Assembly: GCF_050948215.1 (NCBI RefSeq) | Contig: NC_135152.1 | Location: 806,001 to 870,000, forward strand | Reading direction: 5' to 3' | Source: Halictus rubicundus | Taxonomy: Eukaryota > Arthropoda > Insecta > Hymenoptera > Halictidae | DNA length: 64,000 nucleotides | Part shown: positions 32,324-42,280 of the stretch, piece after piece | How the letters are laid out: every line of letters begins with the position of its first letter | Numbering within the stretch: the first letter of the stretch is position 1 | Position numbers and translations under genes: made by a program | Notes under the pieces: model-generated | Told to the model about the DNA's origin: nothing | Databases searched by the model: none | Seen by the model: only the letters and a program-made list of their open reading frames with translations

Positions 32324-32830
32324 TTGGTACGCGGCACCGCGTCGCTTGCGACAAAGTGTATGTACAGTGTAGATCATGAAAGTGATGCTCGACGATGCGA
32401 CGGGCAACAATCACAATGTGGAGACACGTCGATTTTCGCTTGGTTCAACAGAAGTTCGACCACATCATTAGACGAGACTGACCGTCTCTGTACTGTGGTT
32501 TCCTTTGAGGGCAGTCGAAACGAGCGTACTCGATATCCAGCTGAGCGGAAATGCATAAACGACCAACAGACGGGACAGCCCGGACCTTTTCCTCATTCCA
32601 CGCGCTGAAAACATAGAAGACTGCTGCTCAGTCTCCGCTCGTATTAGCGCCCTGACAACGGTCGTTTCCGAAACGTTTCCCTATCAAACGAGGATTCAGG
32701 AAGTCCTTCGGAAAAGTGACATTGCGAATGGACAACGCCGATCAAAAGGAATCTTCTGTTTCCTTCGAAAACTCGAATGGTTTTGATTTGCAGGAAATTA
32801 CGTTTTCCTCTTGTCCGACACAAATACATG
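32324..32830. other. GC-richer unique island
   Basis: About 500 bp of balanced composition with CpG dinucleotides, unlike its surroundings, and no repeat similarity. Open frames exist on both strands (32324-32608 plus; 32374-32556 and 32644-32829 minus) but none has a domain. It could be a promoter or untranslated exon of a gene, or a non-coding RNA. Confidence 0.35.
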
Positions 32831-32834
32831 TATA

Positions 32835-33990
32835 TAGTCTCTGCTCGATAAATCTTCCAAATATCTAGCCTATAATTGTCCCAGAACTATCCCCACTACC
32901 GCGGCGTATACGGTATACGTAAGGGGCCCCAAAGCAGAGTTGTGCTAATTCAATGACATTGTAATACAATTACACAATGAATTACATTGTATTTTAATTG
33001 TATGAATAATTCAAATCTTTCAATTAATTCAATTACTAATTATTTTAATCAGATGTGTAATTGAAATACAATATAATTAAAATACAGCTCTCCAAATTAT
33101 AGCCCAGAACTTTGAAGAAGTGCGATATATTTTTATGTTTTTCTTTCATATACTTGTTCGCTGTCTATGAGACCTATTTTCTATTCCTCGTCCTCGTTCA
33201 TAATACGTAATGCTATTTTATGTAATTTAATTACAAAGTATATTAAAATTGTACTCCAGTTGCAACTACGAATTACATTTTCATTTAATTGACTGAAGAT
33301 CTGAATTATAAATTACAATGTGATTGAATTACGATGTAATTGAATTACTTTATAATTATGATTCCTGGAGTAATTCAATTGTAATTCTGTGCAACTCTGC
33401 CTCAAAGTTCACAAGGCCACGGTCGCCGAGGAGTTTACAGATAATACAGGTCGGGTATACCGGTGTGAGACCAGGAGACTACTAATTCATTAAAGAAACT
33501 TCTTTATTTTTCATTATTTTTTTAGGGGTCTTTCGCCAACATATTCGTAGCATTTTCCTAATGAAAATGATACAAAAAAGGATATAATTCCGATGATATT
33601 TACTTGTGTAATGAACGATGAAGGTTACTTCCTGTTACAATTATATTAACGGAAAATTAGTGTAAATATGATCCGAATTATACCCTGTTTAATGTCATTT
33701 TAATGAGAAAAATTCTACAAACACATTGGCGATAGTCTCATAAAAAAATAATTAATAATAAAAAAAGTTTAAGCTTTGATTTAAAGGCCTGGGCTCACGC
33801 CAGTCTTTCATCTTTCCCGAACGCTTCGACTCTGCGCGTCTCTATCTTTCTCATACGCTGTCCCTCTTTACGTCCGAAACTTTCATCGTCCGTTACACGA
33901 TTTAATATCATCGGAATTATATCATATTTGGTATCATTTTCATTTAAAAAAGTTTACTAATATGTTGTTGAAAACTGTATGATATTTAAA
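32835..33990. mobile_element. MITE copy 4 cluster with nested hAT MITE
   Basis: The left end TAGTCTCTGCTCGATAAAT follows TA (32833-32834) and runs through ACTATCCCCACTACCGCG to 32934. After a nested 465-bp insert it resumes with GGTCGCCGAGGAGTTTACAG and the shared core (33480-33620). The core then reverses (33690-33780), and a further inverted piece with GAACGCTTCGACTCTGCGCG follows at 33807-33960. It looks like two family members joined or nested. Confidence 0.55.
32935..33399. mobile_element. hAT-type AT-rich MITE, nested
   Basis: The ends are CAGAGTTGTGCTAATTCAA and the complement of CAGAGTTGCACAGAATTA. The flanking octamers ccccaaag (32927-32934) and cctcaaag (33400-33407) match at 7 of 8 bases, a clear 8-bp duplication. 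The interior is AATTACAAT-like with palindromes. It is younger than the surrounding MITE. Confidence 0.8.
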
Positions 33991-35740
33991 TATGCGATCC
34001 GAAAGAGTATTGAACGCTGAATAAAAAAGTATTGAGGTATCTATGACATAGTAATAGTTACTGATATTCTTCAGTGAGTGCTCAGTACATATTCGGTCAA
34101 GTTAGATGATAGCTTGTTTGTTTTTAATTTTTTTTATGAAATTTTGACGAACATGTTCGCGACATGTCCGCTTTTCCGATTAAAATGATACCCAACATGG
34201 TATGATTTGGGTCGTATTTACTTATTTAATCCACGATTTAGTGGAACCTCGATTATCCGTACTAGTCAGTGGGACGCGAGTGTCCAGATAATGGAGGGTC
34301 TACTAAATCGGTTCGTGTTTGGACTCGTTTTAAACAGAAGAACGTCATAAATATATTAGTAAAATATTCGCGGACGAACAATTAAAACTAAAAAAAAATG
34401 TTGTCATTATACTTCCGTCAAAGATTAACTAAAGAATACCTTGGAATTATTACTTTAAACTCAAGGTCGCCTTAGTATCTCGATAATAAAGTGAAATATA
34501 AGTAAATATAGAATAATAAGAAATATGAGTAAATTCCGGTGGTACAGTTAAGTGACTCACCCCGTATAATGTACCGTTCAAAATGATACAGTGTTATAAA
34601 TTTGTAAAAACTTTAATGTTTTGTTTGGCCACTTTGTGCCTTCGTTACAGTATCCCTTCTCGTACAGCTTTTATATAATATGCTAATAATCTTGATTGGA
34701 TTTTTTTCTATTCTGTCGGAACACCTCAAACAGTTCATCTGCGTTTATTAGTTGACTTTTTCTTCATAGTCTGTCCTAACAATACCAAACAATAAATATG
34801 AAAAAACACGTGTTTTTTATTCACCAGGTGTGGCTCAACAAAGCATTAGAATCTACAGCATGACAAGAAGTAAGCATCGCTGACATAGATTTATTGAACT
34901 ATAAAATAAAGACGTGATGGCCTAAGACAAGTGACACGGTGTTGTACATTTGAAAAATGTAGAGACTGCTAATGTCTCCTTTTTTATAAAAATGTACTTA
35001 AATGTATCGATCAGTAGATTTCAATGTTTGCATGTGCCAATTTTACATTTTAACAGTGTCGATCGAAAACAGAAGACTGTTGGAGGAATGAAGTGTTTAG
35101 GACCAAAAATATTCGCATTCGAATTTGATCGAAAACCTAGGAACTTTTTCGTATTGCGTACAAAGCTGGCAGAGATGTCGAAGATCTCTGTGTGTCCTAC
35201 ATACAAGATCCGAGATTACCGCGATATTTATTTCTCCCTTTGTATAGACTCTGTCGCATTGGCTGAACGAACTGATATGGATACATAGAGACACTCGTAT
35301 ACCTACGTATGCTCGAATATACATGTACGTGTACGTGTGTCTGTAGATATATATACCAGGGAACTCCCGGGAATTAGATATCGTAGACTCAGTGTAAGAT
35401 GCTTTTCCACGGCTGATCCTCCTTTACGTGAATGCGGATTTCTGGAATGGTTGAATTCAACCACAATTCTCCTCCTTTCTGCTTCAATTTTGTTCCTCTT
35501 TTTTCTCTCTCCATCTGTCTCGCTTTCAACCCGCCACAGTGTACCCGTCTAATTATACCCTACTCATCCGTAATTTTTGTCAGGTGACGACAAATTTTTT
35601 CCCTCTACTCTACGTCTTATAGTGGAAACGAATGAAGAAACTGTATACCGTCGCAAAAAATGCCTAAGACATTAGCTGTAACCTGAATTTCGTACATCCA
35701 AGCTGATAACGTCCAAATGACATTCTCATTGTCGTATATA
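33991..35740. other. Mixed unique DNA, no gene recognised
   Basis: 34110-34250 is another diverged piece of the MITE core (GACATGTCCGCTTTTCCGAT, TAAAATGATACCCAACATGG), followed by GTGGAACCTCGATTATCCG, a possible Tigger-like tip. 34930-35550 has balanced composition and frames on both strands without motifs, including a pyrimidine-rich patch at 35460-35540. Confidence 0.35.
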
Positions 35741-35938
35741 GACTCTGGATTTTATGTAGTTATAACAAAAATAAGCAGGTGCAATTTAAACACAGTGAAC
35801 AGATTAAAAGAATTTCGGAGTATTAATATATTATTTTCACTGTATTAGAATTATTAGTGAAACATATACATTTATATTTAGCTTCTGTGTCTTGCAACTG
35901 ATACACAAACTTTTTATTTTGAATAAAGATTCGGAGTC
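35741..35938. mobile_element. MITE of the GACTGCGGAT family
   Basis: Ends GACTCTGGATTTTATG (TA at 35739-35740) and AAGATTCGGAGTC. The interior blocks ACAAAAATAAGCAGGTGCAA and TGTGTCTTGCAACTGATACA match the copies at 30291 and 12096. Confidence 0.6.
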
Positions 35939-35948
35939 TGATCATAAG

Positions 35949-36614
35949 CAGAGCTGGGTAAAATAGTATTATAAATAGCAAGTAGTAGATAATTCTATTA
36001 ATTAAAGAGAGCGTACAATTTTAAAAATAAAATACCATTTATATTGCATAAAATATTTATAAAATAGTATTTTACTTCAAGAATATTGAAAACATTTGGA
36101 ATTTGCCTTGAAATATTTTCTTCATTTTCATATCTTCTGAGAATAGATAGTTTTTTAATTGCAAAATACCTTGTATGTTTATATTGTTTAACAAACAAAC
36201 CGCAGTAGACACCTACTGCGTATATTACAGCAGTTATACGCAGACCAGTCATAAGGAATATGGTTTTTCAAAGTGTTAACACGAAAAAGGAAAACACGTT
36301 CAACTTTATCAGAAACAACTTTTGCCATCACTATCTGAAACTTATTTTTTAATGTCTTTTAATAGCTCGACGACAAAAACTCTTTAGATCAAAGAATGAA
36401 GTGAAAGAACCGCATTACTTTATAGGATGATCCAATACTTTAAGTGAGATTAAGGAATTTTATTTTGTACCAGATTATTAAAACGGAAATATTTTATTTT
36501 ATGAATTAGATCCTTGAAATAGAAATATTTTGTTTTGTTGGTTAGAATGTTAAATCTTTTTTTAAGCCAAATAAAATCTGAAATATTTATTTTGCCAAAT
36601 ATTGCCTACCTCTG
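35949..36614. mobile_element. hAT-type MITE with 8-bp duplication
   Basis: Ends CAGAGCTGGGTAAA and the complement of CAGAGGTAGGCAATAT. Flanks are atcataag (35941-35948) and gtcataac (36615-36622), 6 of 8 identical. A short minus-strand frame inside (35998-36252) has no transposase motif. Confidence 0.6.
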
Positions 36615-36845
36615 GTCATAACTATACATACCGTTTTGTACAGAAACAAAAGCTTATAAGCTTACGTAAAGTTATCACAAAACAGTTTTTCTAAACATTG
36701 ATTAAATAAAACAATATTCTTGCTAACAAAAAATAAAACTCAAAGAAATGTGAGTACCGCCAAACATGCTTGGATATCAATCGGATTATGCTACTCTAAC
36801 ACGTGTTTGTGAAATAATAATAATATCTGGTAAAAAACATTTTCA

Positions 36846-37260
36846 AGTATCAAAGTATATTTATTATGTATAAATTATAATATTTATTACATTAACATTT
36901 TATAAAAAGAACCATTTGGATGAATATTCCAAATATCAAACTGTATTTATTATGTATAAACTATAATACGTTATATTAACACTGTTAGAGTTAGTGGTTT
37001 AGGATATACAGCCGGGATCAGAATCAGTCTTATTTAAACAAACACAGACTTGTTAACTAATATTGCATAGCTTTATTGTAACGTACACACGTGTCGTGTT
37101 TCGAGATAGAGAAGAGAATAAAAAAGTCATAGAGTGTACAAAAAGAATAGAATAAAATAGAAAGAGGGCGCGCAGACTGTTGAGTGGACGCGGTGAAATT
37201 AAAATATAGAATTTATTTCTAATAAACACTTTGTGAAAAGAGCCATATGGATGAATATTA
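36846..37260. repeat. Direct duplication interrupted by a solo LTR
   Basis: GTATATTTATTATGTATAAA (36855) recurs as CTGTATTTATTATGTATAAA (36941). The following AAAAGAACCATTTGGATGAA (36905) recurs as AAAAGAGCCATATGGATGAA (37236) on the far side of the LTR insertion. The duplication was therefore already present when the LTR entered. Confidence 0.6.
36983..37224. mobile_element. Solo LTR, 242 bp
   Basis: Begins TGTTAG and ends CTAATA (inverted ends with one change), flanked by the 5-bp duplication AACAC (36978-36982, 37225-37229). A possible AATAAA polyadenylation signal is near 37109. No internal retroelement region is present, so it probably formed by LTR-LTR recombination. Confidence 0.6.
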
Positions 37261-37602
37261 AAATGTCGTCGAAATATAAAATGTTAATAGAAATATATGA
37301 TATAAATAATTTTCACACGTAGTTCATTGTGTTTCATTCCAGAGATAATGTCTACATAATAGGAAACGGAAAAAGAAGCCAATAATTTGTAAAAATTGAA
37401 TTTTTATACAAATTATAAATTACTTATAACTGCCTATTTCATTGCTTACAATTAGCAATGTCTTCCGAGGTATATCACGCTCGATTAGAAAGATACATTT
37501 TCTGATTCAAATGGGTCCAAAAGATTACTTTTCGAAGTCATCTTCAATTGTTTCTCGGATGAATACATATAACAACGTAAATTGCTGTATATACAACGTA
37601 TA
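37261..37602. other. Unique AT-rich DNA
   Basis: No gene or repeat recognised. Confidence 0.3.
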
Positions 37603-38908
37603 CAGGGTGTCCCACATAAATGGGAACACCTAAATATCTTTCGTATTTACAGTCCTATCAGAAAACTTCAGAGGACAAAGTGACACTATTGCAGGGGGCA
37701 ATATAATGGTGAAGAAAAAAATTTTTTATGTCGTGTTTTTTAATGAAATTTCAAGGTCACCAATGTTTTTTTTAATGGAATAGTATATTTCTTTACGATA
37801 GTATGATAGACAATAAAAAACTGAATTTAGTGGATACCACCTTTTTGACCTTGAAATGACCTTGAGCAAGAATAATCATGTTGAGCGGATGAAATGTGAA
37901 AGTTTAAAACTTACGTGTTTCAGCAAAGATTGCGCATTGTTTACGTCGGGTTGACCTTTATCCACTTCTAATTGATATTGTGCTCACTGGCAGAACCGGG
38001 CACGATTAATATAGTAGGTGGGAGACAATTCCTGATGTAAACTCAAGTGATGTGGGTGAAACTGTTCTATTTGCAGTATTCGTGAAATACTACTTCTGCT
38101 AATACCGGACTCTTGTTCGAGTTGTCGCAAATTTACATGTGGATCATTAGATACTGCAGCTAGGATATTAATTCTATTTTCTTCGTGAGTTACAATTCTT
38201 TGTTTATTACGATTTTTAGAACTTACACTACCGGTATTTTTAAATTGTTTTACCACGACGGAAAATGCGTGTAACGAAGGACAAATGCGATTCACAAATT
38301 TTTCACGATACAAACGTACTGCTTGCCTCAAAGATTGGTGGCTTTCGCCATAAGTGAAAACCATATCGATTCGTTCCTGTACAGTATAACGCATTGTTAT
38401 CACTTTCACGTTTCGAACTCGAATAATGCAGAAGGAACAACGTACTTATTCTAACCGATTAACCTTCTGTTAACGATCTCAATGATACATACTCTAACAT
38501 AAACATACGCTGTTTACTATGAAAACTATTTCGAATATTTATTATGATATGTAAAGGTTAACCCGACGTAAACAACGCGCAATCTTTGCTGAAACACGTA
38601 AGTTTTAAACTTCCACATTTCATCCGCTCAACATGATAATTCTTGCTCAAGGTCATTTCAAGGTCAAAAAGGTGGTATCCACTAAATTCAGTTTTTTATT
38701 GTCTATCATGCTATCGTAAAAAAATATACTATTCCATTTAAAAAAACATCGGTGACCTTGAAATTTCATTAAAAAACACGACATAAAAAATTTTTTCTTC
38801 ACCATTATATTGCCCCCTGCAATAGTGTCACTTTGTCCTCTGAAGTTTTCTGATAGGACTGTAAATACGAAAGATATTTAGGTGTTCCCATTTATGTGGG
38901 ACACCCTA
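37603..38908 (-). mobile_element. DD41D-type element, catalytic core deleted
   Basis: Tips CAGGGTGTCCCACATAAATG and the near-complement (first base differs), with TA at 37601-37602 and 38909-38910. The inverted repeats are about 357 bp each (to about 37960 and from about 38552) and nearly identical. Between them lies only the N-terminal part of a transposase gene on the minus strand. Confidence 0.85.
37984..38409 (-). CDS. DNA-binding-domain-only transposase derivative
   Basis: An intact 141-codon frame. From the internal MRYTVQERIDMV it matches the N-terminus of the DD41D copy at 46 kb (MRYSKEDKIDMIF), followed by GESHQSLRQAVRLYREKF, a second helix-turn-helix (NLRQLEQESGISRSSISRIL) and HPHHLSLHQEL. 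The frame stops at INRARFCQ, just where the catalytic region should start, because of an internal deletion. All DDD residues are gone. It could still bind terminal repeats if expressed. Whether it is transcribed is unknown. Confidence 0.6.
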   Translation of the reverse strand: MKVITMRYTVQERIDMVFTYGESHQSLRQAVRLYREKFVNRICPSLHAFSVVVKQFKNTGSVSSKNRNKQRIVTHEENRINILAAVSNDPHVNLRQLEQESGISRSSISRILQIEQFHPHHLSLHQELSPTYYINRARFCQ

Positions 38909-38910
38909 TA

Positions 38911-39074
38911 TATATACTGCGGAAAATATGTAATAATTGTTAGGATAGGATGGATAGGATGGAAGTAAACCTTAAATATAGTAGTCTAATTATTTAAGGT
39001 ATAGTTATATATTCGAATTATGACAAATTTAAAAAATCATCATCATTGTTGATGAATTCTTTAAAGGATATTCT
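38911..39074. other. Short unique spacer
   Basis: AT-rich with a TAGGATAGGATGGATAGGATG-like minisatellite trace near 38940-38960 and nothing else. Confidence 0.3.
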
Positions 39075-39480
39075 ATTAAGATAAACCGTATTTATGTAAT
39101 TAGGTAAACTTGTCGAAACGCCTCTTCCTCACTGATTTTGATGAAATTGAAATATGTTGTTAAGATCATCATTCTAAACAACTTTTTCCTATAGATATAG
39201 ATTTTAGTTTTCCAGATATTCTCAAAAACCTCAGAGCTACTGTTGCGAATTCTGCCTATTATGAATGATCGAATGAGGGGTTCCGCCCCTCCCCCTGCAC
39301 CCCCTCCACGAAAAACCTAACACAAACTCACCCTAAAGTTTAGTTTAATGAAATCAAAAAACAACAAAAGAACTACATTTCTGAAATGCATTTCAGAGTA
39401 AGTTCGTGTTAAGTTTCGCGAGGAGGGGGTGCAGCTGGTGGGGCAGAGTCCCTCCCCCGCCCCAAAAAAACAAATTTGGT
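39075..39480. repeat. Repeat with GC-rich inverted arms
   Basis: 39110-39230 is a copy of the dispersed repeat (TGATTTTGATGAAATTGAAA, TATGTTGTTAAGATCATCAT, AACAACTTTTTCCTATAG). Then CCCCTGCACCCCCTCC and ACCTAACACAAACTCA (39290-39335) return inverted as GAGTAAGTTCGTGTTAAGTT and GGAGGGGGTGCAG (39398-39432). Confidence 0.5.
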
Positions 39481-40169
39481 CATTGAAAACATGCGGAAGT
39501 TGCAGTAATAAAAATTTATATTTTATATTTTACATATTTTAAACAGATATAGTATTGTATTTAATTCTGATCGAAAACTACTAAAGAACATAAAAAAGTC
39601 TATAATTTTAAGTAACGTAAAATTCAATCCATTATGTTTTATATATCTCGGAAAACGAGAGCGGTTTCGAGTTAGTAAAGAAAAAAAAAAAATTATTAAA
39701 TTTAATGATTTATTATTCTATTGCTGTTTCACTATTGGCTGAGAATATGTCGGCCATTATATCAAAGAATGATGTTATACGATTATCAAAATTGTATATA
39801 CGGCAAAACATAAATTCTGCTACATATCCAATATAATGGTAACTGCGTGTGCCATAGCGTGGGATATTGGCCCTTGTTTTGTGCCAAGTACGCTCAATAT
39901 GTTGAGCATGTGCTCCTGTTGTCGGATCTACAAAGTTCACTTTTGAACGTTTCTAACCTTCTGTGTTTAAACAGTCGGAAGTCTTGCAGCAGTCTGACAC
40001 TATGGTCGTTCCCGGTTTATCCACTGTTTCATAACATTTCATAATGCCTCGGATCTTTTACCGGTTGTACAAAAATTCGTTTTGTTGACCGCTCAAACCT
40101 TCCGAAAATCTACTAACCGGTAATAAGGCGACCTTTATTATATCTTTCTTCCCCTATTTTCGCCTCATC
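39481..40169. other. No gene recognised
   Basis: Unique DNA. Overlapping frames on the two strands at 39713-40044 have no motif. Confidence 0.3.
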
Positions 40170-40412
40170 TAGGGTAAAGGACCTAATAGCTGCAGGGGTA
40201 CCTATTACTGCTTCTATATTAATTATACTGATTTTTAAAGCATAATAAATATTAAAAAAGATATATATATATAACATATATATTATACTAACTGATTTTA
40301 ATAAAAAAAAATTTAATACTTCTTTTTTAATATTCATTATGCTTTAAAAATAATTTTTTATTAATAAAGGTACAGTAATTGGTACCCCCACAGTAATTGG
40401 GTCCCTTACCCT
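40170..40412. mobile_element. MITE with TAGGGTAAAGGACC ends
   Basis: The left end TAGGGTAAAGGACCTAATAG and the right end, whose complement is TAGGGTAAGGGACCCAATTA, form inverted repeats of about 40 bp around an AT-rich interior. The target duplication is unclear (possibly TA or ATC). Confidence 0.6.
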
Positions 40413-41290
40413 ATCTCCACTATCTCGTTTGTCTCGTTTCTCCACTACCTCCTAACGTAACTGAATGTTTTTCCATCCACAAAACGCATAGTTCTCTACA
40501 AAAACTCGCCCAGTCAACAGCTGTGTGGTTCGTTATATGAATTCAATTCATTAGTTATAAAACATTGACAAGGGAGTCAAAGTATTATATGATATGCTAC
40601 AAATCGGCATATATCTTGAATATCTAAACCTGCATTCTGAAACCACATATCTATTTCGGTATGTACTAATTATTGTAGCACGTAATCAGCGCATGTACTT
40701 AAGAATTTATGTAATTTCATGATGATATTACAATAATGTTTACTATACTTCGCTATATATATTTCGCAATTAATATGTATTTCACTATCTTTTCAATGCC
40801 TGCTAAGTATTCGTTCCAAAGAATTTACTCGACTGATTCATCATCATCATTTATTTTAAAAAGTTCACGCGGTGTATGTATGTATAGAAAAAGTTGATGA
40901 GTGGCCGCATACGAGCGCCACAGACGTGCACGTATAGGGAAAATTCAATGTAGTAGTAGCTGCAGGAAAAAGTTGTTCATAATCTTCAACCTGACAACAT
41001 ATTAAAAAATCATCAAAATCGGTGAGGTGTAACCTTTTATGGGCAATTACCTTCTTACGTTATCTAATCACTATCTTCACAGTTTGATGTACAATTTTTA
41101 CATTCGTAGAAAAGTATATTTACTTTTGCACATCTTGAGTGTAGTCGCATCGTGCTCGGTTGTTCTCTGAAATAAATTGCATACTAATTAACCTTTAGTA
41201 ACGAAAAATGAGTACAAACTGTTATAATTCCAGACGTTATTAGTCAACCAGCCCCGAACGACTTTGCAGGAAAATGCAGAAAAGGTGTGA
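40413..41290. other. Unique DNA with one dispersed repeat
   Basis: 40960-41045 is an inverted copy of the dispersed repeat (GGAAAAAGTTGTTCATAATC, then CATCAAAATCGGTGAGG). No gene seen. Confidence 0.35.
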
Positions 41291-41299
41291 TTGTTTTAT

Positions 41300-42280
41300 T
41301 TGTACTTTAGTTTCGTATGTGTTCAAAATCACTTAACAATTTTTTGTTTAAATGATTCTCTAACTTTGCTTAACATTTCAACATTTATCTTCGTACAAGT
41401 TTCGGGTATTTTGACTTTCATGTTTTCACGCGTCGTAAGCTTAATAGACATTACACAGTTTTTAATGTGTCCCCATAGAAGGTAGTCGAGTGGTTAAATC
41501 CGACAAACGGGGAGGCCAGGCTACAGGACCTCCTCGATCTATCCACCTTTCTGCAAAGATTTCATTCATTACCGTTCGAGAGCATAGTGCATAGTGCAGA
41601 GGTGCACCGTCATGTTGCATCCACATATCGCGCCTTTTATGTAAAGGTACTTCACATAATGAGTATCATGTACATTGTGTAGGAAGTTAACGTAAACTTG
41701 TCTAGTTAAATGTCCTTGGAAAAAGTGCGGGCCAATGACAAAATTTTCGATAATGCTGCACCAAATGTTCAGGGTCCATGGATTTTGATACGCCGTTGTT
41801 CTCATACAATGCGGATTTTGAGCTGCCTAATAGTGCATGTTATGCCTGTTTACATTGCCAGTATTTGTGAATGTTGCTTCATCAGAAAATAGGACGTTAG
41901 ATATAAATGAAATATCTTCAACTATCTTGTGATGAATTCAATTACAGAAGTTCGATCGTTTGACGAAATCGTCTCCGTACAAATCCTAATGCAATATTAT
42001 ATGGTATGGCTGGAACTTGTTAGAACTTCTTATAATGTTCAATATAGTTGTATAACTAATTCTACGTTCTCTTGTAATTTGTCTACTGCTTGTATGAGGA
42101 TCCACGTTAACTCGTGCCAATACACCAGTAGCGGCGTTATCGTTAGCTACAGTTCGAAGTCGATTTCTTTTCACTTTCACACGATCTGAACGGAGAAAAC
42201 GCTGCTCTAGTCTTTTAAATGCCTTATGCGATTTTGATGGTCGATCTGGGTAGCGTTGTGCATACAAATTAGCAGCCATT
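41300..42280 (-). pseudogene. DD41D transposase, near complete but frameshifted
   Basis: On the minus strand, 42279-41986 encodes the helix-turn-helix region (AANLYAQRYPDRPSKSH, SSRQITRERRISYTTI). Around 41880 comes NVLFSDEATFTNTGNVNRHN (first catalytic Asp), then NPWTLNIWCSIIENFVIGPH. Near 41610 is WMQHDGAPLHYAL (second Asp). The third block reads LDYLLWGH only after a one-base shift at about 41480. A stop replaces Trp after NMHY, and further frame breaks separate the pieces. Spacing of the last two Asp blocks is like the copy at 46 kb. Terminal repeats were not identified. Confidence 0.7.

Noticed and set aside
32324..32608. 94-codon frame in the GC-richer island
   Set aside because: Frames are open on both strands, no domain is visible and no splice partner was found. 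I kept the region only as a possible regulatory or untranslated segment.
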